This document shows positions 23,119 through 34,685 of a stretch of DNA of 64,000 nt, piece by piece (position 1 is the stretch's first letter; every line of letters begins with the position of its first letter). The translations under genes were made by a program, and so were the position numbers. The notes below the pieces were generated by a model. It was not told the origin of the DNA and did no database searches. It was given only the letters and a program-made list of their open reading frames with translations. The DNA is from Euptelea pleiosperma. Taxonomy: Eukaryota > Streptophyta > Magnoliopsida > Ranunculales > Eupteleaceae. The stretch spans positions 29,315,751-29,379,750 of the forward strand of contig CM068543.1 of NCBI GenBank assembly GCA_035048495.1. The letters are read 5' to 3'.

Positions 23119-23273
23119 ATGTTCACGCCCTAGCTTTCATAGGTCTGTTGAAGAAAAATAGGGATGGGATAATATGGGAAACTTTTGACTCATGCATTGC
23201 TTGATGGAAACCAAGGGTATCAATACATGGGGAGTGGGCCTATAACACTTTTTGGAATGTTTTCTGTCAGATC

Positions 23274-23625
23274 TGTTAGTTCTGTGTAGCCTGATGGTGC
23301 TAGAGTACTGTACATGAAGGCACAACATCACGGCCTAGCTCTGCGCTGAGCAGGCTGGGCTGGGGGGTGGTTGCAGGGGGACAACGTGCCCCTTAAGGGT
23401 GTTTTTGTACTTTTACAGAGATACAGAAACCCTATGTTCATCTTGAGGTTATATATACCTCAATTGATCATAGATGATTATTCATTGTATCGTGAGTGTT
23501 TTCTATTGCCTCAGAGCATAGTGGAATTTGTGTGAGTCTGTGCACATACCTCGATCTTGAGGTTCCTGCATAAATCTCGGTGTCGTGTACTTGCATCTTC
23601 GTGTTTATTGTTCTTTCTTCCAACA
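23274..23625 (+). mobile_element. Solo LTR, copia-like, with 5-bp TSD
   Basis: A 352-bp segment starting TGTTAGTTCTG and ending TTCTTTCTTCCAACA, flanked by an exact AGATC on both sides (23269-23273 and 23626-23630). TATATATA at 23450-23457 is followed by GTGAGTGTTTTCTATTGCC, a layout typical of plant copia LTRs. No internal element region is attached, so it is a recombination remnant. Confidence 0.75.
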
Positions 23626-23984
23626 AGATCATGTAGGTCCCACATCCTCATATATTGATGGATGGCTCGTGATTTGCGTGACACCCTTAGGGTGTGCAAA
23701 TAGGCTTACGCATGCAATCATTTCCCACGCATGTTTGGAACGCGTGCAATTGGTGATTTGTACATTCACACGGACAAATGAATGCTCGCCCTCTTTAGCA
23801 ATTAAAAACCTATCTCGCCCCTTGAGCAATCGTTTACACAACCTCCTTGTGCAAACGATTTACATACGGTACAAAATCTAAAAAAGTACTCATATCAAGC
23901 CCTATCGTTCCCAAAATAACAGAAATAATGGAAAGTGGTGTTGAAATTCAAATTTTGAAATTTTAAAAAAGAGAAAAATAGAAA

Positions 23985-24490
23985 AAAAATAACGGCCATT
24001 TTTTTCATAACATAAAATAACGGCCTGTTATTTAATGACCATTTTAACGGTACATAACATAACTGGGGGGATACCTGTTACATTATATACTGTTAAAACG
24101 CTGAAAAAAATAACGGCCATTATTTTCCGCTATAACAAAAATAACGACCATTATTTTCTAGAAAAAATAAACCGTCTGTTATTTTCCGTTTGGGGAGCAA
24201 TACCCGTTATGTTATATACCATTAAAACGCTGAAAAAAAAATAATGGCCATTATTTTCCATTATAACGAAAGTAATGACCATTATTTTCTTAAAAAAATT
24301 TGAAAAAAGCGTCCGTTATTGTCTTTGGGGGGGGGGGGGACGATACCCGTTACGTTATGTACCGCTAAAATGCTTTTTTCATTATAACAAAAATAACGAT
24401 AATTATTTTGTGAAAAAAATTACTTTATATACCGTTAAAATGCTGGAAAAAAATAACGACCATTATTTAAAAAAATTTGTGAAAAAATAA
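23985..24490. repeat. Degenerate tandem array related to the hAT-like MITEs
   Basis: About four units with a period near 130-145 bp, each with a CCCGTTA/GTTATATAC segment, ACCGTTAAAACGCTG and AATAACGACCATTATTTT. The same words occur in the MITE at 26119-26499. A 13-nt G run lies at 24327-24339. Confidence 0.6.
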
Positions 24491-25065
24491 AGCGTTAATT
24501 ATTGTCCTTTTTTGTTTTTGAAATTCATGTTCAAATATGTGGAGCCCACATGTTTTATGATTTCCTAACCGAGCATGCGCGCGAACCAAATGATGGTAGA
24601 TATGAACAGTGCATAAATTTTGAAATTTGCACATGCAAAGTTAGTACGAACCAAACGCAAGAAAATAATATAGGTGCGCAAACCATTACACACGTAATGG
24701 TTTACATGCATACCAAACAGACCCTTAGTGTTAAGCACTGCGTGAGGTAAAATTCTCATGATAATATAAATTCTAGCTAGTTTTTCTTTTTTGAATAATG
24801 AAATAATAGTATGACTAATCCCAAGTCCCAAAGTTAGTTACCCAAAGTGTAAAAGCACACAAAACATGACACCCAACTTAATTCCCATTTCAGTTATGAT
24901 TTATCTTAGTCCGACTGTGCTGGTCATCCATTGTCCAGCCGCCGCACTAAAAATTGACACGTGGTGGTGTATGGACCGGGCAACCGGTTGTACAACTTTA
25001 GGGGTTCCAATGCCAACCCGGTAAAACAGATGGAGAACTAATGAATTCCAAAATCAATAAAGGTA

Positions 25066-25440
25066 AGAGAAAAAGGAAACTTCCCCTTCCCCTTCCCTTT
25101 CTTCTCCTTCCCCCTTGCTTTTTACCTTTCGCCAAGAAAAACTTCCCAGTGAAACTTAGAGATTGAAGAAAGTTTTTAATTGGTGACTCCAATCCAACGG
25201 TTAAAATCAACTAGGGAAAATGAAAATGACTCCATGATTAAAATCAAACCAGTAACAATTAGAGAAAAAGGAAGCTTCCCCTTCCCCCTTCTTCTCCTTC
25301 TCTTTCCTTGTTTTTTACCTTTGGGTGAGAAAAACTTAGAGATTGAAGAGATTTTTTAACTGGGTGACTCCAATCCAACGATTAAAATCAATCCATGAAA
25401 ATGAAAATGACTCCTTGATTAAAATCAACCCATGAAACTT
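25066..25440. repeat. Tandem duplication, 195-bp period
   Basis: Units start at 25066 and 25261 with AGAGAAAAAGGAA(A/G)CTTCCCC and share CTTAGAGATTGAAGA and GACTCCAATCCAACG. Function unknown. Confidence 0.75.
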
Positions 25441-25474
25441 CTCCTCTTATCAAATTCCCACTGTTAAAATCAAC

Positions 25475-25600
25475 CCATGAAAATGACACCAATCCAATGC
25501 TTAGAAATCACTAATCAAGCAGTTTTTTTTAGGTCCACCTAGAGATTGGTCAAACATCCATACGGTCATTGTCCTCTAAAAATGTGCCACTTAGCTTTAC
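25475..25600. mobile_element. FB-A right-arm fragment
   Basis: It contains AGAAATCACTAATCAAGCAG, AGGTCCACCTAGAGATTGG and CAAACATCCATACGGTCA in FB-A right-arm order. The left arm was not found. Confidence 0.55.
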
Positions 25601-25712
25601 AGTGACTGCCTGCAGGTCCTGCAAGTTTTACTCATCTCTTCATATACGGAGGCGAGAATTTTTTTATGTTTATAACTGCTTGACGTTCTCCTCTCAAAAA
25701 TGTGAGACATTC

Positions 25713-25934
25713 TGACCTCATGTATGTTTGGCCCACCCCTTGGTGGATCTATGTACCAAAAATCAGCTTCATTGGTGATTTCTGGCCATTCGATTTGATC
25801 ATTTTTCATGGGTTATTCTAACTGTTAGATTCGAGAAGTTTTTGAGTTACTCAAACCTATGGCTAGAAATCACCAATCGGGTTGATTTTTGGTGTAGCTA
25901 CACCAAGGGGTGGGCCAAACATCCATGAGGTCAA
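25713..25934. mobile_element. Foldback MITE, FB-A variant
   Basis: GACCTCATGTATGTTTGGCC on the left is the near reverse complement of GGCCAAACATCCATGAGGTC on the right. Both arms have ACCAAAAATCAGC or its complement inside. Confidence 0.7.
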
Positions 25935-26118
25935 TGGGCTAGGAAAGCCTTTAGCATAGTCGAAAATTAGCATTTGCCGGACAAGGAGAGATGTTTATTC
26001 TTGTGGCTATGGCATGTATCACTAATTAAGGAGACGCCTTTTTACATCATTTATAACATTATTTTTAGTTGATTTATTGACGCACACTTACTAAAACTTT
26101 GTTCTAATATCTATTAAC

Positions 26119-26499
26119 CAAGGTTTAAAAATCGGCCGTTATAACGAAAATAACAGCCGTTATAACGGATTCGGACCTACCCCGTTACGTTACATACCGT
26201 TAAAATGCCCAGAAAATAACGGCCGTTATTTTCCGTTATTTTTCTGTTATAACGAAATTAACGACTATTATTTTATGGAAAAATTTGTGGAAAAAAAGGG
26301 CCGTTTTTTTTCATTTTTTCTGCTTTTTAAATTTTGAAATTTCAATGCCCTTTTTTTCTGTTTTTTTCATTTTTTTTCCCTTTTTTTTTCGTTTTTGCTC
26401 CTGAGCTTCTTTTTTTTTTATTATAACGAGCGTTATAACTGAAAAAACGGTAACGCCCCCAGACCGTTATACCGTTATAACAGTCCCTTTTAAACCTTG
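26119..26499. mobile_element. hAT-like MITE copy 2
   Basis: A 381-bp element, ends CAAGGTTTAAAAAT and TTTTAAACCTTG. The 8-bp flanks CTATTAAC (26111-26118) and TTATTAAA (26500-26507) agree at 6 of 8. The interior is rich in CGTTATAACG and ACGGCCGTTA words. Same end sequence as the copies at 16866 and 34686. Confidence 0.75.
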
Positions 26500-26830
26500 T
26501 TATTAAAAACAAAGCTAAAACCATCAAATTGTCCTAATAATTAAAACTGTTGAATTCATTTTCACATATATAAAGGGTTCATGTAAAGGAATAATGCATT
26601 GTCATTCTTATTTCAAATAGGAAACTTTTTCAAATAAGTTTTGCAAGAAAAAAAAAAAGGAGACTTAAACTTAACCGACAGAAAAGAAGAAACCGGTTCT
26701 TCCTATTCCCTTCAAAAACTATTACACGTGTCACACTGACATGCGACATATGGACAGCACTTATCCAGCACAGCTGGACCCCAGGCGCACTCTTTTAAGT
26801 TATCACTCTTGAATTGAAAAAGGGTCATGA

Positions 26831-27205
26831 TGTAACAAGGTATACCTGAAATCTGTTCAAATGCGGAAGCGCAGTTTTGTTACTCACCGCTGCCATCTGG
26901 GCCCACTGATCGCATGGATGTTTAGCACACCTCTTAGCAGACATTAATACCAAAAATCAGATTGTTTGATGATTTTTAGCCATTGGTTTTAGCACTCAAA
27001 ACAATGGTTGAATTCAACGGCTATAAACACGACTTAAAAAGTTCTAAATATAATGGTTAAAATTACCAATGAGGGTGATTTTTGGTGTGTTTATCTACCA
27101 ACGATTGGGATAAACATCCATGCAGTCAGTGGGCCCAGATGACAGGGTTGAATAACAAAAATTGTGCTTTCTCATTTGAAAAAGTTTCAGGCATACCTTG
27201 TTACA
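26831..27205. mobile_element. Foldback MITE, FB-A variant with long arms
   Basis: Left TGTAACAAGGTATACCTGAA pairs with right TTCAGGCATACCTTGTTACA. Further in, CATCTGGGCCCACTGA pairs with TCAGTGGGCCCAGATG. Arms of nearly 190 bp make almost the whole 375 bp a hairpin. No clear TSD. Confidence 0.75.
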
Positions 27206-27251
27206 TTTTTTTTCCTCGAAAAAACTTTGCAAAAGTTTAACACTTTTTCAG

Positions 27252-27395
27252 GCCCACTGACCCATGAACGATTGGCCCACCCCATGGTGGGCATACCAAA
27301 AATCAGCCTGATTGGTGATTTCAACAGTTGGATCCGAGCATTTTTATCATGGGCTTGGAAATCACCAATGGGCCTGTTCATGAAGCCCACCAGAG
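27252..27395. mobile_element. FB-A-like foldback fragment
   Basis: CATGAACGATTGGCCCACC and ACCAAAAATCAGCCTGATTG on the left are partly mirrored by GAAATCACCAATGGGCCTG and TTCATGAAGCCC on the right. Shortened copy. Confidence 0.5.
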
Positions 27396-27639
27396 GAGCA
27401 AACTTTTTTTTTCCATGTTAAAGTTTCGGCACCGGCAGATCTTGGGCTAAAAATTAGGGAATCCACGTAATAAATGCCTTGAGAACACACGGTGGAGAAG
27501 AAATTAACCCAAAAGATTGTAAGAGATTGTGCGTCAGTATCACTATAAAGTAATGAAACGACGGGTCCAAAGTAATGCCACTTAATATTCTTAGAACAGG
27601 TGGGTTTGCTATAGATCATGCAGGAGTCTCTCTGGAGAT

Positions 27640-28943
27640 TTATTGGACAAGAAGTAAATTTTTATCGGAAAGAACTTTAAGCCGCGCTCGCTCACATGAC
27701 CCAAATGCTTGTGCCATGTAGAAACAGATTCTGTCACAGTATTTGCAACAATGGCCTCGCCTACAATGGTATCTCTGATAAGTCGTTACAGGCTCCCCAC
27801 TAATTCTCCCTTCGCCACTACACTCCCTTGACAATTTTCAAACGATCCTTTTCTCTAGAAAATTTATAACCATCTTCATCAAATTTTTCCAATGATAATA
27901 GGCTCTTCCATGGATCTAGAACATGCCGGACACCTGAAATCGTATGGGTAATCCCATCAAACATTGTAATTCGGACATCACCAACTCCCACTATTTTACA
28001 TGTGTTATCATCACCCATGTAAATAGTGCCGTTGTCACGTGACTAATAAGAGTAAAACCAGCCCCTGCACGGTGTCATATTAAAAGAAGTGCCCGAATCC
28101 AAAACCTGTTGATTCATCAAACTCTTATGTTCAATCATCGACAACACTTGCCCATCTTCAAAAAAACTTCCATCCTCTGCTAAATTTCCTTAGAAATTAT
28201 TTGATTCTGATTTTTGTTCTCGCAAATCAGATTTTGAATTTTTCTGATTCGCTTTTTGCAATTTACAATCTTTTCTCAAGTGACCCGATTTTCCATAAGA
28301 CCAACACTTCAGTTTTTTCCGTCCTTTCGACTTGGATCTCGTCTGACCATGTTCCCCAGTATTTCTTTCAGTAGATCTACCTCTTGCCAACATCGCATCA
28401 CCCGAAGATCCTTGACCAAATTTTCTCTAAGATTCTTCGGTAAGCAATGAATACACGACTTCATCCATGGTAAGAGATGTTTCACCACTAAGATTCATAA
28501 CAGAGGCCTTCTCTTCTTCATCGATCTTGACCTCCACAGCTATTAATTTGTTAATCAGAGTTTTAAACTCATTCCAGTGTTCTTGCAACGGAGCCCCTTC
28601 CTTCATCTTTAAATTGTATAATTGCCAGCGAAATTTTTTTGTTAAGTAGAGATTTTCCTTCATACATGCTCTTCAATTTGTCCCACAGCCCTTTTGCGGT
28701 TGTTTGATCAGACACGTTGAATAAAACTGTATCATCCAGTGCAAGAAAAAGATTTGCCAATGCCAATTTATTGCTCTCTGTAAATTCTTCATCCTTCATC
28801 CCTGCAAGCTTCTTCTATATGCCCTCAAGCGCAATTGCACATCTATCTTTAATGAGCATAGCTTGCATCTTTAATTTTCACAACACGAAATTGGAACCGT
28901 TAAATTTGGGAACCTCAAATCTGGTGGAACTCGGTCCAGCCAT
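27640..28943 (-). pseudogene. Copia gag-protease region, broken
   Basis: The reading starts at ATG 28943 (MAGPSSTRFEVPKFNGSNF). The capsid part includes ALANLFLALDDTVLFNV, LWDKLKSMYEGKSL and, after a frameshift near 28620, LYNLKMKEG. A retroviral-type zinc knuckle follows near 28285 (CWSYGKSGHLRKDC, CX2C-type but with Y in place of the second cysteine). The copia protease motif LDSGTS is at about 28085-28105, and a shifted WHKHLGH gag-pre-integrase segment is near 27700. At least four in-frame stops (for example in NFVL*K and EGI*KK) and two frameshifts inactivate it. The altered zinc-knuckle cysteine is a further defect. Confidence 0.8.
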
Positions 28944-29006
28944 CTCAAACACGTGCAACGCAATAAATAAAAGTGGTTATACGTAGACAGCCCCACAACC
29001 GTGGCA

Positions 29007-29017
29007 CTCTAATACCA
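29007..29017 (-). promoter_or_regulatory. Primer-binding site (tRNA-iMet type) of the truncated copia element
   Basis: Minus-strand TGGTATTAGAG lies just inside the 5' LTR. It matches the plant TGGTATCAGAG site except for one C-to-T change. Confidence 0.75.
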
Positions 29018-29019
29018 GA

Positions 29020-29452
29020 TGTTGAGAAAAACGCAGCACACACAATCGAATATCAAGAAGAAAAATAAATAAAACCATGCATGAAAAAGAGACACGGAGA
29101 CACAAATATTTATGTGGTTCGATAGTGTGCCTACATCCACGGGGTAACAACAAGGGAGTCTTCTTCTTCACACTATGGAAATAACCAAAATTACAAGGCG
29201 TACAAGCTGCTTCAACAAAGAGCTTTTCCCACGCCCAAAAACCAAAGCCTGATCTAACAAAAATTATTTCTCACCAAAAAAACCCCACACGTTACAAAAG
29301 AGTTTTTATACCCAAACCAAGAGAGCACTCTAATGTAAGCCATTAGATTTAGTTACAAGTGATTGGATGGTCCAAATCTAAAGTCCTCTTGTATTCACCG
29401 TGTAAGCTTACTTGTGAAATAAGACTTCACCAAAACAAGAAAGTTTCTAACA
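29020..29452 (-). repeat. 5' LTR of the truncated copia element
   Basis: 433 bp, TGTTGAGAAA to AGTTTCTAACA on plus, so TG/CA ends. A minus-strand TATAAAAA box is at 29303-29310. No partner LTR in the window. Confidence 0.75.
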
Positions 29453-29615
29453 GTACTATACACTATAAATCAGTGTGATTGGTGATTTCTACCCGTTGGA
29501 TTTAAGTACTTTTTTCATCATTGGCTTTCCCAAGCATTTATAGGATTAGTGGACCTAAAAGAGTAATTTTAGGGACTTCTGTATCAAAAAGAATTTTGTA
29601 TCATAAAATGGCTCC

Positions 29616-29645
29616 CCCATGCCCATGCCCATGCCCATGCCTATG
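29616..29645. repeat. (CCCATG)n minisatellite
   Basis: Four perfect CCCATG units followed by one imperfect unit. Confidence 0.9.
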
Positions 29646-30529
29646 TCCAAGTAAATAATGGCATGCATTATGAGATCTAATCACGGTTTTTAGTGACCAT
29701 GAAGACTCAAAATCACGAAAATCAAAGGCTGTCAATCAATACATGAGGTGGGGCCATTATACTCTTGTTCAAATCATGTAGGCCCCACATCCGCTCACCG
29801 CAGCTCAATCGACTCCAACACATATTAGCTATTTGGAGTGCAGCAAAAATACGGTACGTGAAATGTTTGAGTACAATTCAGGCTTGTCATTGAAAAAAAC
29901 GTCAAAAAATTCGGTAAAAATAATTTTTAAAATAAAAAGTAAAGTATTCAATTTTTCATGTTCAAAACTGAATAATCAAGGAATAAATCAGAAAATTAAG
30001 TTCGTGAATTATCAAGAATAATTTGATCATGTTCCAGATTGCACGAATTTTTCCAAACATTTGAATAAGACGTTGGTCAGTTCATTTTTTGAATAACCCG
30101 TACAGCTAATTTGAGAATTTACTAACTCCACGCCAGGACTCTAGTGAGCGTTTTGTGTTGGGGTTGATTGATAATTTTAGATGGGGTGAGTCCTCCATAG
30201 CTCAATCGACTCCAAGTCTCTGCTAAGCCAAAAAATAGCTTTTGATGGATAATTTTTAACCGTTGGATTAAACCTTGTTTGGGAATGCTAATGTAGAAGC
30301 ACTACAAAAAAGCACTTTTGTAGAAGTCCTAAAAGCAGCCGCTAAGAAGTGTTTTTTTTTTCTAGAATAGCAATTGGCAAACCATGCTAGAGAAGTGACG
30401 TTCTATGTATAGAAGCTAGTATTTATTTGTCAAAACCAATTATGAGCTTCTAGATTTTGTCAAAATGTCAAGATTACCCTTATATTCAAAACAAGTCAGT
30501 AGTTGATATTCTATATATGTTTTAAACTT

Positions 30530-30822
30530 GTAGGTGGCCCGTGCCCACGAAAATCTCTGACAAAGCGTTTGCCAAAATCGGGTGTGAGTGGCTTAGATCC
30601 ACCATCCATTTTGGGTGATAAGATCTCAGCCATCCTTTCCGGAGCCGATAAGATGGGGGATAAGTGACTTCTTTGTTTTATTATATAGATGTATAGTGGG
30701 TGGCACGTGCCCTCGGCACTACCCTACAAAGCATTTCCCAAAATTGGGTGTGAGTGGTTGAGATCCATAGTCCATTTGGGGGATAAGATCTCGGCCATCC
30801 TTTGTGAAGCTGATAAGAGACA
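30530..30822. repeat. Tandem duplication, 166-bp period
   Basis: Units start at 30530 and 30696 (GT(A/G)GGTGGC). They share GGGTGTGAGTGG, GAGATCCA-type, GGATAAGATCTC and GCCATCCTTT segments. Confidence 0.75.
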
Positions 30823-31322
30823 ATTTCCCTGTTAAATTAATTCAACCGCCTAAATTTTATTTTATGTAAGGGTTGATATGGGCCCTTGGATATATGAAAC
30901 CTATAAGAAGGGGAGACAACTTCCCTTTTTGTTATATAAATTACATCTTATGGATCATAATAATGAAATAACATTAAAAACACAAAAGAATTTAAATCCT
31001 TTGAATCTTCCTCAGAATGTAACCCAATTTCATCCACTTAAGAAGCTTCTTCCACTTGTTCCGCTAGCATATATATCTTTAAGAGACCAAACTCCATTGT
31101 TCTCATGCAAAATCTCTGCAATCTCATCTTCTCCTAAGATTTCTTCATTAGAATGTGTTCCCACTATCAATTCCGCTGTAGCAGACGAAAAAATTTCAAC
31201 TTTCTCATCTCCCTCACTAATTTTTTTTTCTAACTTAGTAATTTCTGATCCAAGACCCTTCGAAACATCATTCGATAGAGCTAATCCTTCAAAATTGACA
31301 CTTCCATCTAAACCAAGCTCAG

Positions 31323-31903
31323 TGTCACGGACCTAGTCTTTGACCCTTACTAAAGACTGTGCGGCACTTGAGTTAGTCGCTCCTTTGCTAGCTCAAGTCA
31401 GCCTTTCTCCAAAGTGACTTAGGACTTGGCCTTGCCTAAGCACTACTCTCACTCAAGAAGCACACAAAGCACACAAGGACAAGAAAGCTTAGAGAATGAG
31501 GAAGTTTATATTGCTCAACTCTGGATTCTAGAATTTCCCTAGGATTTTCAGGATGATTACAAATGAGGGGGCTTGCCCCTTTATATAGGCTTCAAGCCTT
31601 ATTCTAGAATTCTCCATACTATTCTACTAAAGAATCTCTAGATGTTTCTCCTAGGAACTATCTAGAATATTTACATATAATACATGGGTAGAGATTCCCT
31701 AGAACTCTCATGAGTATTCTAGACTCTTCTATCTTCTAAGGCTCTCTACCATACTTTAGGGTCCTCTAGAAACTTCCAGAGCACTCTAGACTCCTTGAGC
31801 CATAATCGGGCTTGGTTATGGGCTTGGAACGGGCCTCGTTGGTGGGCTTGGAACGGGCTTCGTTGGCGGGCTTGGATCGGGCCCAACTAGTTACCCCGTG
31901 ACA
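31323..31903 (-). repeat. 3' LTR of the Gag-protease-chromodomain element
   Basis: 581 bp, TGTCACGGACC to CCCCGTGACA on plus. It differs from 34079-34659 by only a few substitutions by eye (for example GACTGTGCGG versus GACCGTGCGG), so the insertion is fairly recent. Confidence 0.9.
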
Positions 31904-33927
31904 CTCTCCCCCACCTGATTGCGCGACCTCCTCGGCGCGTCATCTCCATAGTATTTTGTAATTTTGTCTTTAAACTGCCATAGAGTATCTGCGTGCTCCC
32001 AAGTAGCCTCTTCATTGGGTAATCCCTTCCATTTCACCAGATACTCGATGTATAATTGGACTCCACGCCTATTCACCCGACGATCAGCGAGTATGTAGTC
32101 CACTTCCTTGCACTCTACCAGTCGTCTTCTCGTGTCTGTCCATTTCTTCCTTTTTGGTTGGCTCATGATAGCCTTCCCAGGTGGTGTCGATGCAGGCGAC
32201 TTGACACCAAGCTTCATCTCAACTGGATGACCCACCTCTTTCCTAGGTGGTAGCGCCTTTGTCTGCTTAGGCGACATCATGTCCTTGGATTTTTCAAGGA
32301 CTTTGCCTTCATTCCTAGGTAGTTCTCTATCTACCCTGTCCTCAAGATCTTCGACCATGCCCTTCTTGGTTCCCATCGATAGTTGCAAGGCCGAGAGCAT
32401 CTTTGTTCCGGTTTTGGTTCCTTTGACCGTAGGAACCATGCAAGGAGCTCATTCCTCGATGATACACACCGAGTTCACGAACGGCATAGGTATTGCCTTG
32501 ACCCTCTTCAGGAACTCCATCCCTAGTACCACTTGATAGTCATCCATAGGAACGACTGATAAATCCACGAGCCCCTTCCATTCCCCTATGCGTAGCTCCA
32601 CCCCACGAGCCATGCCTTGGATAGGTCTGGCTTGTGAATTCACCGCCTTTATCCATCCTTCTTCCTTGGATACTTTCAATCCCAATCGCTTTGCCTCTTC
32701 TCCTGAGACAAAGTTATGTGTCGCCCCGGTGTCCACCATGACCCGTGTAGGCTTCCCGTTGATATGAGCTTCCACGTACATGAGTCCCTTGCTCATAGTC
32801 TTGGAAGACTCAGGTTGCTTCTTCACAGCATTGAGGAGTTGTAAGGATCCCATCCTTGGCTCATCGTCACTGTCTTTACTTTCGCTACCCAACTTGGCAG
32901 CTAAGGCATTCAGTGCCTTCCTCTGTGGGCAGTCCCTTGCCCAATGATCCCCATCACAAAGGAAACAATTAGTCCTCGATTTGGAGTGGTCCTTACCTTC
33001 CATCCTGAACTTGCCATGCTTTGGCTTGGATGACCCCTCCTTGTGATTCGATCTCTCCTTGTGATTTGATCCTTCTTTGTCGCTTGATGTCTCATCTCCC
33101 CCACCTTTGGCATGATTACCCTTGGGCGACTTTGGCTTGGAGGAATCATCCCTCTTGAATTCCAGTAACTGTTCGGCAGCGGCCATGGCACTAGCGAGGT
33201 CTTGTACCCCACGTCATCTTAGCTCCTGTTCCGCCCATAGCTGGAGACCATCCATGAAGTTGAAGAGTAGTTCCTTCTTCGGCATGTCTGGAATCTCCAA
33301 CATTAGGGTTGAGAACTCCTTCACATAGTCTCGAATTGACCCCGTGTGCTTAAGCCGTTTTAGTTTCCTCCTTGCCTGATGTTCGGCATCTTCCGGGTAG
33401 AATTGCCTTTTGATCTCCCTTCTAAAGTCATCCCAAGTGTCGATCGTGCACGTACCTCGTTCCATGTCCGCATGACGCCTTCGCCACCACAGAATAGCCG
33501 TGTCTGTGAGGTACATGGTAACTGTGCGGATCTTAGTCTTCTCGTCGTGTAGAGAGATGGCATCGAAGTACTGTTCCATGCCCCATAAGAAGTTATCCAA
33601 CTCCTTGGCATCCCTTGACCCACCATAGGTCTTGGGCTCCGGTGTCTTGATCCTGGGCATCCCCCGTGCGACCACGCCCTCATTGGCCATGGCCTTCTTC
33701 CATAGGATCCAGTCACCTCTCATTTCTTCAACCTGATCCTTTAGAGTCTCCACCATCCCAATTACTTGGGCTTGGAAGGCATCCCTCTCTTGCTGATGAT
33801 CATGCACTAGTTCGTTGACGGTGGCCAGCATACCCCCCTTGAGTTCCTCAAATCCCGTCTTGAGGTCCTCCATGCCCATGCCTAACTCGTCGAACCTGTC
33901 ACGTGCATCCGCCATGGCAAGCTCCAC
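31891..33927 (-). pseudogene. Gag-protease-chromodomain polyprotein with two in-frame stops
   Basis: One frame runs from 33927 to the stop at 31891, inside the 3' LTR. The capsid region includes ELDNFLWGMEQYFDA, ILWWRRRH and FYPEDAEHQARRKLKRL. A zinc knuckle CFLCDGDHWARDC (CX2CX3HX4C) is near 32930-32967. The aspartic protease VDTGATHNFVS is at about 32715-32740. After a PR-RT linker (VPTVKGTKTGTKMLSALQL) the frame passes straight to a basic linker and a chromodomain (31945-32109), with YLVKWKGLPNEEATWEHAD and the aromatic residues expected for methyl-lysine binding. Stops: TGA at 33214-33216 (CGA by context) and TGA near 32449. The frame is open upstream of 33927 for about 35 codons, so Gag may start earlier. 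Confidence 0.88.
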
Positions 33928-34063
33928 CTTAGCAAGCCTGGCTTCCCAAGCAGCAAAGATATCCTGAGACTTATCCTTTTTCCTTCCCTTGGTGGGTTGG
34001 GGTTGTGCCCATCACATCCCCTTGTCTCTTCAGTGACCATTGACATGGTGCCTTCTTGAGGTT

Positions 34064-34076
34064 GGCTCTAATACCA
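34064..34076 (-). promoter_or_regulatory. tRNA-iMet primer-binding site
   Basis: Minus-strand TGGTATTAGAGCC lies 2 nt inside the 5' LTR. It matches the plant initiator-tRNA site except for one C-to-T change. Confidence 0.8.
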
Positions 34077-34078
34077 CT

Positions 34079-34659
34079 TGTCACGGACCTAGTCTTTGAC
34101 CCTTACTAAAGACCGTGCGGCACTTGAGTTAGTCGCTCCTTTGCTAGCTCAAGTCAGCCTTTCTCCAAAGTGACTTAGGACTTGGCCTTGCCTAAGCACT
34201 ACTCTCACTCAAGAAGCACACAAAGCACACAAGGACAAGAAAGCTTAGAGAATGAGGAAGCTTATATTGCTCAACTCTGGATTCTAGAATTTCCCTAGGA
34301 TTTTCAGGATGATTACAAATGAGGGGGCTTGCCCCTTTATATAGGCTTCAAGCCTTATTCTAGAATTCTCCATACTATTCTACTAAAGAATCTCTAGATG
34401 TTTCCCCTAGGAACTATCTAGAATATTTACATATAATACATGGGTAGAGATTCCCTAGAACTCTCATGAGTATTCTAGACTCTTCTATCTTCTAAGGCTC
34501 TCTACCATACTCTAGGGTCCTCTAGAAACTTCCAGAGCACTCTAGACTCCTTGAGCCATAACCGGGCTTGGTTATGGGCTTGGAACGGGCCTCGTTGGTG
34601 GGCTTGGAACGGGCTTCGTTGGCGGGCTTGGATCGGGCCCAACTAGTTACCCCATGACA
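34079..34659 (-). repeat. 5' LTR of the Gag-protease-chromodomain element
   Basis: 581-bp direct-repeat partner of 31323-31903. It ends CCCCATGACA, against CCCCGTGACA in the partner. Confidence 0.9.
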
Positions 34660-34685
34660 TCAGGCTCACAAACAGAAGAGCCCAA

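Larger units (their letters stand above)
27640..29452 (-). mobile_element. Truncated Ty1/copia retrotransposon
   Basis: A minus-strand element with a 5' LTR (29020-29452), an initiator-methionine-tRNA-type primer site, then gag, protease and the start of the gag-pre-integrase region. It stops near 27640; integrase, RT, RNase H and the 3' LTR are absent. The sequence right of the LTR is an FB-A arm (CACTATAAATCAG, then TGATTGGTGATTTCTACCC), so the element probably inserted into an FB-A copy. Confidence 0.8.
31323..34659 (-). mobile_element. Non-autonomous chromovirus-derived LTR element (Gag-protease-chromodomain)
   Basis: Two 581-bp LTRs (31323-31903 and 34079-34659) with TGTCAC/GTGACA-type ends and a 4-bp TSD TCAG (31319-31322 and 34660-34663). 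On the minus strand the right LTR is 5'. A tRNA-iMet primer site (34064-34076) and a polypurine tract AGGTGGGGGAGAG (31904-31916) are in place. The internal 2.2 kb encodes Gag, protease and a chromodomain in one frame. RT, RNase H and integrase are absent. Intact ends suggest mobilisation by a full chromovirus. Minus-strand TATATAA boxes lie at 31581 and 34337. Inserted in the split open frame above. Confidence 0.88.

Noticed and set aside
30878..31336. 152-codon plus-strand open frame
   Set aside because: The opposite strand gives a more protein-like frame that continues across two transposon insertions; the plus-strand frame is its shadow and runs into an LTR.
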